Shown: positions 56,346 to 64,000 of the stretch, piece by piece
Layout of the letters: the number at the start of each line of letters is the position of its first letter
Position numbering within the stretch: position 1 is the first letter of the stretch
Source of the DNA: Megasphaera elsdenii
GTDB lineage: Bacteria > Bacillota > Negativicutes > Veillonellales > Megasphaeraceae
Assembly (NCBI RefSeq): GCF_020539865.1
Contig: NZ_JAJBQV010000008.1
Span: 22,415 to 86,414, forward strand
Direction: 5' to 3'
Length of the DNA stretch: 64,000 nt
Notes under the pieces: generated by a model
Seen by the model: the letters and a program-made list of their open reading frames with translations, nothing else
The model's database searches: none
What the model was told of the DNA's origin: nothing
Translations under genes and position numbers: made by a program

Positions 56346-57560
56346 TTGATAAAAGAAAGATTATGGACTCGTGATTTCGTGGCTTTGGTCCTGGCCAATG
56401 GCTTTTTATTCGCAGGTTTCCATTTTCTCTTGCCGACGATTACCCTCTATGCCGCTAGTTTAGGGGCTACTGGCGGGGAAATCGGTCTGATTGGCGGCAT
56501 CTTTGGCTATTCGGCCATTTGTATCCGCCTGTTCACGGATACCGGTGTCCACTATTTAGGGAAAAAGAAGTGCCTTTACCTGGGCCTGGCTCTTTCCATT
56601 TTAGCCACCGTGTCGTATTATATGTTTGATAGTATCCACGCCATCGTAGCCGCCCGTATCCTCCACGGCTTCGGTTTTGGCCTGAGCACGACTTTTGCAG
56701 CGGCTATCGTCGCCGATGTCATACCGGCCAGCCGCCGCGGCGAAGGAATTGGTTATTTTGGTTTAGGCAGTACGGTCATGATGGCTCTGGCTCCGGCTGT
56801 CGGTTTATTTTTACTCAATGATATCAGCCCGGCAGCCTTGTTCTTCTCGTCGGCCGCCTTCTCCTTCTTGGCCGTCCTTGTCAGTATCTTCTGTCATGCC
56901 GGTAAGAAAGTCCGTCGTGTTGAAGTTACGGAAAAGGCTTCCCTGCGTGACCGCATCTGTGAAACCGGTACGGGCCTTCCTGCTATTTTGACGATTTTCT
57001 TCGGCGCCGCCTATGGCAGTGTCAATACGTATATCGCCATGATGGCGGCAGAAGCCCATATTGAAAATGCCGGTTTATTCTTCATCATCGGGACGCTGTT
57101 TGTCTTCATTTCCCGTCCCTTTGGCGGCCGTCTCCTCGATGCCAAAGGCGCTTTTGCCGTCGTCATGCCCGGGTCAGTCTTGTATTTGATCGGGTTGTTG
57201 CTCATCATGGCCGCCCATTCGCTCATGGTCTTGCTGGCAGCCTCTGTTTTTTACGGCTTAGGTGCCGGCCTGCTGCTCCCGGCTCTGCTGACGTGGATCC
57301 TGAATATGGTCCGCCCGGAACGTCGCAGTTCCGCCAGCGCGACCTTCTATAATATGCTCGATATCGGTACCAGCACGGGCATCCTTGCCTTGGGCGTCAT
57401 CGCCGGTATGGTAGGCTATCGCCACATGTACTGGAGCGTCACAGTCCTTATGATTTGTTTTGCTGTCCTGTTCATGTTCTGTCATTATCGCTATGGCAGC
57501 GATGTCATGGCTAGTCAGAAAGTGGGAAAAGGAGCCGTCGCCGATATCCATAAAGATTGA
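56346..57560 (+). CDS. MFS transporter (drug-efflux-like)
   Basis: 404 aa from TTG 56346 with AAGGAGC upstream. Twelve membrane segments are visible. It shows DFVALVLANGFLFAGFHFLLPTITLYAASLGA at the start, and RILHGFGFGLSTTFAAAIVADVIP with SRRGEGIGYFGLGST, typical of the YfcJ/AraJ-like drug and sugar-efflux branch. It is transcribed with a MarR-type gene 11 bases downstream and is probably repressed by it. The substrate is unknown. Confidence 0.87.
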   Translation: MIKERLWTRDFVALVLANGFLFAGFHFLLPTITLYAASLGATGGEIGLIGGIFGYSAICIRLFTDTGVHYLGKKKCLYLGLALSILATVSYYMFDSIHAIVAARILHGFGFGLSTTFAAAIVADVIPASRRGEGIGYFGLGSTVMMALAPAVGLFLLNDISPAALFFSSAAFSFLAVLVSIFCHAGKKVRRVEVTEKASLRDRICETGTGLPAILTIFFGAAYGSVNTYIAMMAAEAHIENAGLFFIIGTLFVFISRPFGGRLLDAKGAFAVVMPGSVLYLIGLLLIMAAHSLMVLLAASVFYGLGAGLLLPALLTWILNMVRPERRSSASATFYNMLDIGTSTGILALGVIAGMVGYRHMYWSVTVLMICFAVLFMFCHYRYGSDVMASQKVGKGAVADIHKD

Positions 57561-57571
57561 GAGGTATCCTA

Positions 57572-58006
57572 ATGGACGTACGAGATCGGAAAGATGATGA
57601 ATTGATACGACAATTATTCTGTACGACCCGGATTTTTTCCCGGACTTTGAACGGCTGTGTAGCTCCTTTAGGACTTCACAGCTCGGAATGGATGGTCCTG
57701 AACTTCATTCACTTGAATGACGGCATTGCCCAGGCCGATTTGATTCGTTATTTCAAGGTGGAAGCGGCGGCGATTACGCGCACGTTGAGCCGACTGGAGA
57801 AGAAAGGCCTGATTAGCCGTCATCCTATGGAGAAAGGGCGGGGCAAGTACATCGAATTGACCGAAGCCGGTCGGGACCTGTTTGCCAAAGCGGAACCTTT
57901 TGTAACGGCCCATCGGAGACAGGCCTTGCAGGGATTGTCAGCAACGGAACGTCAGCAGCTATTGATGCTGTGTGCGAAAGTCCAAGCGGCTTTAGAGGCG
58001 GAATAG
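57572..58006 (+). CDS. MarR-family transcriptional repressor
   Basis: 144 aa from ATG 57572 (GAGAGG upstream). The winged HTH has GIAQADLIRYFKVEAAAITRTLSRLEKKGLISR and the wing HPMEKGRGKYIELTEAGRDLF. It probably binds the two TTGACTAGTCAA palindromes around the operon's promoter and responds to a substrate of the transporter. Confidence 0.9.
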   Translation: MDVRDRKDDELIRQLFCTTRIFSRTLNGCVAPLGLHSSEWMVLNFIHLNDGIAQADLIRYFKVEAAAITRTLSRLEKKGLISRHPMEKGRGKYIELTEAGRDLFAKAEPFVTAHRRQALQGLSATERQQLLMLCAKVQAALEAE

Positions 58007-58059
58007 TATATATTTTTATCATATAGAGGGTATACCTATACTGATTTCCCATAGATAGC

Positions 58060-58087
58060 TTACAAATCATCGACGCATGCGTATAAT
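58060..58087 (+). promoter_or_regulatory. Promoter of the 2-hydroxyacid dehydrogenase gene
   Basis: TTACAA (58060-58065), 16 bases and TATAAT (58082-58087), 40 bases before the start codon. Confidence 0.55.
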
Positions 58088-58127
58088 TAAATCAAGATAT
58101 TACCTATGCTGAAAGGAGATTTTAAAA

Positions 58128-59075
58128 ATGAAAATTGTCTTGCTGGAATCGTTAGGTATCAGCCAGGAATTGCTTGATTCGTATGTAAAACCCTTGAAGG
58201 AAAAAGGCTATGAATTTGCTGCGTATGAACGCAATGATGACCTAGCCGTCCAGATTGAAGAAGCGAAGGACGCCGATATCCTCATCATCGCCAACATGCC
58301 CCTTAAAGCGGAAGTTATCAATGCCTGCCCGAACCTGAAGTACATCGACGTTGCCTTTACAGGTGTTGATCACGTCGCCTTGGATGCTGCCAAAGCAAAA
58401 GGCATCAAAGTCAGCAATGCATCGGGCTATTCGACCGTTGCTGTTGCTGAATTGACCATCGCCATGATGCTCGACTTGCTCCGCCGCGTTCCCCAGGTCG
58501 ATGCGGCTTGCCGTGCTGGAGGCACGAAGGCTGGCCTTGTCGGCAACGAACTGGAAGGGAAGACAGTCGCCCTCGTCGGCACTGGCCACATCGGTCATCG
58601 CGTTGCCGAACTGGTCCATGCCTTTGGTGCTAAAGTCATCGCCTATAACGGTTTCTCTCATAAAGCCGATACGGAACTGATCAAATACTTGCCCATGAAA
58701 GAAATGATGGAACAGGCCGATATTGTCAGCCTCCATTGCCCGGTAACGGATAAATCAAAGGGCTTGATCAATAAAGAAACTTTGTCGTATATGAAACCGA
58801 CAGCCTTCCTAATCAATGAAGCCCGTGGCCCTGTCGTCGTATCCCAGGACTTGGCCGATGCCTTGAACAGCGGTAAAATCGCCGGCGCCGGCATTGATGT
58901 CTTTGAAAACGAACCGCCTCTTGACACCAATCACCCGCTGCTTCATGCTAAGAATACCATCGTCACGCCGCACGTCGCTTTCGCTACGGCAGAATCCATG
59001 GCTAAACGCGCTGTCATCGTCTTTGACAATATTGATGCTTACTTAGCGGGTAACCAGAAGAATATTATTTTGTAA
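58128..59075 (+). CDS. D-isomer-specific 2-hydroxyacid dehydrogenase
   Basis: 315 aa. The NAD-binding motif is VALVGTGHIGHRVAELVHAFGAKVIAY. The catalytic Arg (NEARGPVVV), Glu (DVFENEPPL) and His (TPHVAFAT) are present. The best fit is the hydroxypyruvate/phosphoglycerate dehydrogenase-like group; a lactate- or 2-oxoacid-specific enzyme is possible. It is a single gene between a MarR unit and the hexuronate operon. Confidence 0.87.
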   Translation: MKIVLLESLGISQELLDSYVKPLKEKGYEFAAYERNDDLAVQIEEAKDADILIIANMPLKAEVINACPNLKYIDVAFTGVDHVALDAAKAKGIKVSNASGYSTVAVAELTIAMMLDLLRRVPQVDAACRAGGTKAGLVGNELEGKTVALVGTGHIGHRVAELVHAFGAKVIAYNGFSHKADTELIKYLPMKEMMEQADIVSLHCPVTDKSKGLINKETLSYMKPTAFLINEARGPVVVSQDLADALNSGKIAGAGIDVFENEPPLDTNHPLLHAKNTIVTPHVAFATAESMAKRAVIVFDNIDAYLAGNQKNIIL

Positions 59076-59103
59076 TTATTGCAGGCTGAAGGCCGCAATC
59101 TTA

Positions 59104-59132
59104 GGGGCCGCCCTTTGGGCGGCCCGCTTTTT
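59104..59132 (+). terminator. Terminator after the 2-hydroxyacid dehydrogenase gene
   Basis: GGGGCCGCCC-TTTG-GGCGGCCC followed by GCTTTTT is a short, very GC-rich hairpin. It does not belong to the GCTGTC family. Confidence 0.8.
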
Positions 59133-59193
59133 ATGCGCAAAAATCATGAACAAAATTTTGTTATTCTACTTATTCAAATTACCCCTCTATATC

Positions 59194-59222
59194 TTGCTTA
59201 ACAAATACTAGTATGGTAGTAT
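59194..59222 (+). promoter_or_regulatory. Hexuronate operon promoter with a palindrome in the spacer
   Basis: TTGCTT (59194-59199), 17 bases and TAGTAT (59217-59222). The perfect palindrome ATACTAGTAT (59205-59214) sits inside the spacer, with a further half-site GGTAGTAT. A GntR-type hexuronate regulator is a reasonable candidate; none is encoded in the window. Confidence 0.55.
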
Positions 59223-59289
59223 GTAACCACGAAAAGAAATAAAAGAAACATCAACTAAATAAAATATTTTATAATTGGAGGATTGCCTT

Positions 59290-60369
59290 ATGAGAATGAC
59301 CTTCCGTTGGTACGGAGAAAAAGATGACAAAATTACCTTGCAGCAGATCGACCAGATTCCTGGCATGGACGGCATCGTCGGTGCTTTGTTCGATATTCCT
59401 GTCGGCGAAGTATGGCCCGTTGAACCGCTGTTGCATATCAAACAGCAGGCCGAAGCCCACAACCTGGTCTTTAAGGATTTAGAAAGCATCAACGTCCATG
59501 AAGACATCAAATTAGGTCTTTCCAGCCGCGACCAGTACATTGAAAACTACATCACATCCCTGCGCAATGCTGCTAAAGCCGGCATCCAGATGGTCTGCTA
59601 CAATTTCATGCCCGTCTTCGACTGGACACGGACAGACCTTGCTAAACCCCTTTACGATGGCTCGACAGTACTGGCTTATGACTATCACCTTATCGCCGGC
59701 AAGACGCCACAGGACATGGCCCGAGAAATCCTCGACAACAGCAACGGGTTCGTCCTCCCCGGATGGGAACCGGAACGACTGAAAGAATTGTCACACTTGT
59801 TTGAACAGTATGAAGGCATGGATGAAGACGGCCTGCGCAAGAACCTGGAATATTTCCTGAAAGCCATCGTTCCTGTCGCCGAAGAAGTCGGCATCAAGAT
59901 GGCTATTCACCCCGATGACCCGCCTATTTCCGTCTTTGGCCTGCCGCGCATCGTCAAGAACGAAGATGATCTCGATAAAATCGCAGCCATGGTTGACAGC
60001 CCGAGCAACGGTTTCACTATTTGCACCGGTTCTCTCGGCTCGAATCGTCAGAATGATATTCCCCATATCATCCGCAAGTTCGGGAAAATGGGCCGCGTGA
60101 ACTTCTTGCATATCCGTAATATCCAGGTCCATGAACCGTGGGTCTTCAACGAAGTGGCTCATAAATCGCAAATCGGCAATCTCGATATGTATGAAATCGT
60201 CAAAGCTGCCTACGACATCGGCTTCGACGGACCTATCCGTCCCGACCACGGCCGCATGATCTGGGGCGAAGAAGGCCGTCCGGGCTATGGCCTCTACGAC
60301 CGGGCTCTCGGTGCCAACTATATCTGTGGCTTATGGGATGCTATTAACCGTACGTGCGGTCAGTTATAA
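59290..60369 (+). CDS. uxuA: Mannonate dehydratase
   Basis: 359 aa from ATG 59290 (GGAGG eight bases upstream). It converts D-mannonate to 2-keto-3-deoxygluconate in glucuronate breakdown. Family segments: MTFRWYGEKDDKITLQQIDQIPG, VCYNFMPVFDWTRTDL, MAIHPDDPPISVFGLPRIV and PIRPDHGRMIWGEEGRPGYGLYDRALG, which carry the metal-binding His and Cys residues (FTICTGSLG). The length is that of the shorter Firmicute type. It is first in the uxuA-uxuB-gntP operon. Confidence 0.95.
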   Translation: MRMTFRWYGEKDDKITLQQIDQIPGMDGIVGALFDIPVGEVWPVEPLLHIKQQAEAHNLVFKDLESINVHEDIKLGLSSRDQYIENYITSLRNAAKAGIQMVCYNFMPVFDWTRTDLAKPLYDGSTVLAYDYHLIAGKTPQDMAREILDNSNGFVLPGWEPERLKELSHLFEQYEGMDEDGLRKNLEYFLKAIVPVAEEVGIKMAIHPDDPPISVFGLPRIVKNEDDLDKIAAMVDSPSNGFTICTGSLGSNRQNDIPHIIRKFGKMGRVNFLHIRNIQVHEPWVFNEVAHKSQIGNLDMYEIVKAAYDIGFDGPIRPDHGRMIWGEEGRPGYGLYDRALGANYICGLWDAINRTCGQL

Positions 60370-60386
60370 AAAAGGAGGAACTTACG

Positions 60387-61991
60387 ATGTTGCATTTGAA
60401 TCGGCAAAGCTTGAAAGAGAATCGTGCTGAATGGGAAAAAGCCGGTATTACTCTTTATTCTTACGATGATAAAGCGGTACAGGAAGCTACCCAGCAGACT
60501 CCACAGTGGGTACATTTTGGTGGCGGCAATATTTTCCGCGCTTTTATTGCAGCTCTCCAACAGCAGCTGTTAAATAAAGGTATGGCTAAGACCGGCATCA
60601 TTACGGCTGAAACGTATGATGAAGAAGTCATCGAAAAAGTCTATCGCCCTTTCGATAATTTGAGCTTGGCCGTTACCATGTATGCTGATGGCCGTTTTGA
60701 AAAAGAAGTCATCGGTTCGGTTATGGAATCTGTCGTCTGCCGCCCTGATTTCAAGGCAGACTGGAAGCGCCTGAAAGATATCTTTACCAATCCTTCCTTA
60801 CAGGTTGCCAGTTTCACGATTACTGAAAAAGGTTATAAATTGAAAGATTATGCAGGCAACTTTTTCCCGGCTGTGGCTGAAGATATGAAGAAAGGGCCGG
60901 AACAGGCAACTAGTTCCATGGGTTGCATTGCTGCCTTGGCCTATGCCCGCTATCAGGCTGGTGCTTATCCCTTCGCTTTTTTGAGCCTCGACAATTGCTC
61001 TCATAATGGCGACAAAATCAAAGAAGCTATTTTGACATTTGCCGATGAATGGGCAGCTAATGGCGTTGTTGACAAAGGCTTCGTCGATTATGTCAACGAT
61101 ACGCAGAAGGTTACTTTCCCGTGGAGCATGATTGATAAAATCACGCCGCGGTCTTCGGAAAAAGTCCAGCGTTATCTTAAAGAACTGGGCTTTGGCGATA
61201 CGGAACTGATCCATACAGAAAAAGGAACTTATGCCGCCTTCGTCAATGCTGAAAACGCACAGTATCTTGTCATTGAAGATACCTTCCCCAATGGCCGTCC
61301 GGCTTTGGAACAGGCTGGCGTCATCTTTACCGACCGCGATACTGTTGACAAAGTAGAACGCATGAAAGTCTGCACCTGCCTCAACCCCTTGCACACGGCT
61401 ATGGCCGTATACGGCTGCTTGTTAGGTTATACGCTGATTGCAGATGAAATGAAGGACTTACAGATTAAGGGACTCATCGAAAAAATCGGTTATCAAGAAG
61501 GATTGCCAGTCGTAACGGACCCGGACGTCCTGAATCCGAAAGACTTCATTCAAGAAGTCCTCGAACAGCGCCTGACCAATGGCAATCTGCCCGATACGCC
61601 CCAACGTATTGCTTCGGATACATCGCAGAAAGTCGGTATCCGCTTTGGCGAAACCATCAAAGCCTATGGCGATAAAGCTAAAGATTTGGAATATATCCCC
61701 TTAGCCATTGCTGGTTGGTGCCGCTATTTACTGGCTGTCGATGACGAAGGCAAACCCTTTGAATTGAGCCCGGATCCCTTGCTGAAAGATTTACAGGCTG
61801 CACTGCAAGGAATTACCTTGGGGAATCCCGCTTCGGCAAAAGGCAAATTGAAATCCATATTGGCCAATAAGGACATCTTTGGCAGTGACCTCTATGAAGT
61901 CGGCTTGGGCGAAAAAATCGAAGGGTATTTCGATGAACTCATTGCTGGTCCTCATGCTGTGCGGAATACATTGGTTAAGTACGTGAAATAA
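60387..61991 (+). CDS. uxuB: D-fructuronate/tagaturonate-type reductase (mannitol dehydrogenase family)
   Basis: 534 aa from ATG 60387 (AAAGGAGG upstream). It reduces fructuronate to mannonate, the UxuA substrate. The N-terminal segment WVHFGGGNIFRAFIAALQQQ is the NAD-binding loop of the polyol dehydrogenase family. FLSLDNCSHNGDKIKEAIL and VCTCLNPLHTAMAVYGCLLGY supply the catalytic Lys and Asn regions. The length matches the longer Firmicute type. Placement after uxuA favours fructuronate as substrate. Confidence 0.9.
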   Translation: MLHLNRQSLKENRAEWEKAGITLYSYDDKAVQEATQQTPQWVHFGGGNIFRAFIAALQQQLLNKGMAKTGIITAETYDEEVIEKVYRPFDNLSLAVTMYADGRFEKEVIGSVMESVVCRPDFKADWKRLKDIFTNPSLQVASFTITEKGYKLKDYAGNFFPAVAEDMKKGPEQATSSMGCIAALAYARYQAGAYPFAFLSLDNCSHNGDKIKEAILTFADEWAANGVVDKGFVDYVNDTQKVTFPWSMIDKITPRSSEKVQRYLKELGFGDTELIHTEKGTYAAFVNAENAQYLVIEDTFPNGRPALEQAGVIFTDRDTVDKVERMKVCTCLNPLHTAMAVYGCLLGYTLIADEMKDLQIKGLIEKIGYQEGLPVVTDPDVLNPKDFIQEVLEQRLTNGNLPDTPQRIASDTSQKVGIRFGETIKAYGDKAKDLEYIPLAIAGWCRYLLAVDDEGKPFELSPDPLLKDLQAALQGITLGNPASAKGKLKSILANKDIFGSDLYEVGLGEKIEGYFDELIAGPHAVRNTLVKYVK

Positions 61992-62013
61992 AATTTGTTG
62001 GGAGGCACTATTT

Positions 62014-63348
62014 ATGGAAAATATTATACCTGTTTTATGGGTAGGCGTGGCGATTGTATTATTACTGTTCATGACTGTAAAGATGAAATTGCACAGCATG
62101 ATTGCCTTGCTACTTATTGCTATTTTTGTTGCTTTTATGGAAGGTATGGATACAGTTACTTTAATTAAAACTATAACTAAAGGGGCTGGCAGTACATTAG
62201 GTGGAGTTGGCTTAGTCATTGTTCTTGGGGCTGCTTTGGGTCAATTAATGACTGATTGTGGTGCATCTAAAAAAATTGCAGATACTATTGTTGCTCATTG
62301 TGGAACACGTACGTTACGATGGGGCGTTATGTTTGTTGGTATTATTTTTGGTATTTCCATGTTTTTTGAAGTAGGATTTATGGTAGTTGTTCCGTTGGTT
62401 ATTAGTATTGCTAAGGAAGCTAAAATTCCCTATATGTATTTAATTATTCCGGTATTAGCAGGTGTTGCTCAAGCACATAGCGTTTTTCCACCCCAGCCAG
62501 GGCCAGTAGCTTTGGTGGATGCTTTTGGAGCTGACAGTGGGATGGTATATCTTTTGGGTCTGGTTGTAGTTATTCCTTCTGTTATTTGTGCTGGCATTAT
62601 TTTGCCTCGGTTTTTAAAAGGCCTTGATACTTTTGCAGTTCCTAAATTAGGGAATATTGATGAAAACTCATTGAAGTCTTTTAAATTACCACCTTTTGCT
62701 ATTTGTTTATTGATACCGTTATTACCAGCAGTCTTTATGATTGGACATACTATTATTGCTAATTTTATTTCTAAAGATACTTTCGTTTATACGGCTTTTG
62801 AATTTTTAGGTAGCCCTAACGTTAGCTTACTTGTAGCGGTACTTGTGGCTATATATGTTTTTGGCATTCGTGCAGGGCGTAAAATTTCTGAAACTTCAGA
62901 TACGATTTCGTCAGCGATTAAAGGTATTTCTACAGTTATTATGATTATTGGTGCTGGTGGTGTTTTCAAGCAAGTTATTGTTGATGCGGGCGTAGGCCAG
63001 CATATTGCGGCTGCTGTTGCAGGGACATCCGTTTCCCCACTAATTTTAGCCTTTGCCATTACAGTTATTATTCGTTGGGCAACTGGTCAAGGAGCTGTTT
63101 CAGCCATTACTGCAGCAGGCATTGTTGCACCGTTGATTCCGGTATTTAATGTCAATCCAACATTGCTCATGCTGGCAACGGCAGTTGGGAGCAATACCAT
63201 CACGATGCCTAATGATGCAGCATTTTGGATGATGAAAGAAACCTTTAATCTGTCGATGGGGCAAACGTTTAAAACCTGGGGATTATTAGAATTAGTCAAC
63301 TCTGTTAGTGGGTTAGCAGTCGTATTAATTTTGTCATTGTTTATTTGA
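62014..63348 (+). CDS. GntP-family gluconate/hexuronate permease, AT-rich
   Basis: 444 aa with about 12 membrane segments. GntP features: TKGAGSTLGGVGLVIVLGAALGQLM, FEVGFMVVVPLVISIAKEAKI, QAHSVFPPQPGPVALVDAFGAD and VGSNTITMPNDAAFWMMKE. It probably imports gluconate, fructuronate or 2-keto-3-deoxygluconate for the adjacent pathway. Codons end mostly in A or T (GTT, GCT, ATT, TTA), unlike the neighbouring genes, which suggests recent acquisition. It lies 22 bases after uxuB. Confidence 0.9.
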   Translation: MENIIPVLWVGVAIVLLLFMTVKMKLHSMIALLLIAIFVAFMEGMDTVTLIKTITKGAGSTLGGVGLVIVLGAALGQLMTDCGASKKIADTIVAHCGTRTLRWGVMFVGIIFGISMFFEVGFMVVVPLVISIAKEAKIPYMYLIIPVLAGVAQAHSVFPPQPGPVALVDAFGADSGMVYLLGLVVVIPSVICAGIILPRFLKGLDTFAVPKLGNIDENSLKSFKLPPFAICLLIPLLPAVFMIGHTIIANFISKDTFVYTAFEFLGSPNVSLLVAVLVAIYVFGIRAGRKISETSDTISSAIKGISTVIMIIGAGGVFKQVIVDAGVGQHIAAAVAGTSVSPLILAFAITVIIRWATGQGAVSAITAAGIVAPLIPVFNVNPTLLMLATAVGSNTITMPNDAAFWMMKETFNLSMGQTFKTWGLLELVNSVSGLAVVLILSLFI

Positions 63349-63363
63349 TGAGGTGAGCTGAAT

Positions 63364-63783
63364 ATGATAGATCAAAACTGTGGTTACTGTGTAAAAGGCG
63401 AGCCACTTGCTAAATTCGGCATTTATATCTGTGACTTATCGGTCAGTATGCTGGTTCTGTTTAAAGAGCAGAGTCATCCCGGTCGCTGCATCGTCTCCTA
63501 TAAAAATCATGTCAGTGAAATGACTGATTTGAGCGGCGAAGAACGCAATGCTTTTTTTGCCGACGTCGCCAAGGCGGCGAAAGCCATCCATCAGGCATTC
63601 CATCCGGATAAGGTGAATTATGGTTCCTATGCCGATACGGGACATCATCTCCACGTTCACTTGGTACCTAAATATAAAGATGATTTTGAATGGAATAGTA
63701 CCTTTACCATGAATCCAGAACGTATTTATCTGTCTGATGCGGATTATAAAAAGATGATTGATAAAATAAAAGAACAATTATAA
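63364..63783 (+). CDS. HIT-family nucleotide hydrolase/transferase
   Basis: 139 aa. The histidine triad is HHLHVHLVPK near residue 95, and the N-terminal part starts NCGYCVKGEPLAKFGIYICDL with two cysteines. HIT proteins hydrolyse or transfer nucleotides from dinucleotide or AMP-lysine substrates. Its place in a hexuronate operon (15 bases after gntP) does not explain its role. Confidence 0.88.
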   Translation: MIDQNCGYCVKGEPLAKFGIYICDLSVSMLVLFKEQSHPGRCIVSYKNHVSEMTDLSGEERNAFFADVAKAAKAIHQAFHPDKVNYGSYADTGHHLHVHLVPKYKDDFEWNSTFTMNPERIYLSDADYKKMIDKIKEQL

Positions 63784-63792
63784 AATACGAAT

Positions 63793-63838
63793 AAGGGCCG
63801 GTCATGTGAAGCGTTTATTTCTTAGACTTGGCCCTTTG
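63793..63838 (+). terminator. Weak terminator-like hairpin before kdgK
   Basis: AAGGGCC (63793-63799) pairs with GGCCCTT (63830-63836) over a 30-base loop, followed by TGTT. The T run is poor, so it may only attenuate. Confidence 0.35.
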
Positions 63839-63909
63839 TTAATTCAATTGTTTATACCTAATATAACGTATAGCTTTTTGCTATTAGAAAATATCTAGTG
63901 GAGGAAAAC

Positions 63910-64000
63910 ATGAGTAAAGTGCTTACTATCGGCGAAGCTATGGGTTTGCTGATTGCTGAAGAAATGGGACCGCTGGAAGAGGTGGAACACTTTTCCCGCC
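63910..64000 (+). CDS. kdgK: 2-keto-3-deoxygluconate kinase, N-terminal 30 codons (partial)
   Basis: It starts at ATG 63910 with GGAGG (63900-63904) upstream and runs off the right edge. The visible MSKVLTIGEAMGLLIAEEMG is the opening of PfkB-type sugar kinases, whose GEAM form is typical of KdgK. Following uxuA-uxuB it would phosphorylate 2-keto-3-deoxygluconate. Identity rests on 30 residues and context. Confidence 0.7.
   Translation, partial: MSKVLTIGEAMGLLIAEEMGPLEEVEHFSR

Overview
The window looks like the replication-origin region of a member of the Negativicutes (diderm Firmicutes), most probably Megasphaera or a close relative. This placement is an inference from content, not a database match. 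The origin genes have Firmicute order (dnaA-dnaN-yaaA-recF-dciA-remB-like-gyrB on one side, rpmH-rnpA-yidD-yidC-jag-mnmE-mnmG-rsmG on the other). There is also an OmpH/Skp-type periplasmic chaperone, which implies an outer membrane, together with acetolactate decarboxylase, fructose PTS and anaerobe-type corrinoid genes. Most genes use C-ending codons (GTC, GGC, ATC); the gntP-type permease near 62-63.3 kb is a clear AT-rich exception.

Layout. 1-7 kb: start of dapF, an AraC-type regulator, and aconitase facing citrate synthase-isocitrate dehydrogenase-gpsA, i.e. the oxidative branch to 2-oxoglutarate. 7.1-18.6 kb (minus strand): one long co-directional series from dnaA through gyrB to an aminotransferase, a secreted protein, a CNNM/CorC-type membrane protein and budA. 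16.9-18.9 kb: oriC, with DnaA-box clusters on both sides of dnaA. 18.9-26.4 kb (plus): rpmH to rsmG and a D,D-carboxypeptidase. 26.4-27.8 kb: an OFA-type MFS transporter broken by a one-base frameshift. 28.1-34.2 kb: a fructose PTS operon (fruR-fruK-fruA-ptsH-ptsI) whose fruK-fruA gap carries a decayed IS200/IS605-type element with an omega-RNA-like right end. 34.3-38.9 kb: an orphan amino-acid binding protein, a sodium:solute symporter, and a BASS transporter plus panC behind a structured attenuator leader. 38.9-45.3 kb: a metal (probably copper) locus: Cys-rich secreted peptide, Met/His-tailed membrane protein, response regulator and sensor kinase with a Met/His loop, CopA with CopZ-like domains at its C-terminus, and CsoR with a double operator. 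45.4-58 kb: ompH, ytfIJ-like pair, an OYE-family reductase, purA, a corrinoid-activation-like protein, parB-like gene, DUF4446, M23 peptidase, orphan lipoprotein, YgjP-like protease, exonuclease and an MFS/MarR pair. 58-64 kb: a 2-hydroxyacid dehydrogenase and a hexuronate operon (uxuA-uxuB-gntP-HIT-kdgK).

Intergenic DNA is unusually patterned. About ten intrinsic terminators share a core resembling GCTGTCGCAT...GCGACAGC, and at least two families of long imperfect palindromes recur. A perfect 16-bp parS site lies inside copA. The strongest candidates for undescribed biology are the pan leader, which has an explicit terminator/antiterminator switch, the omega-RNA-like element in the fructose operon, and the copper locus with its likely internal CopZ start.
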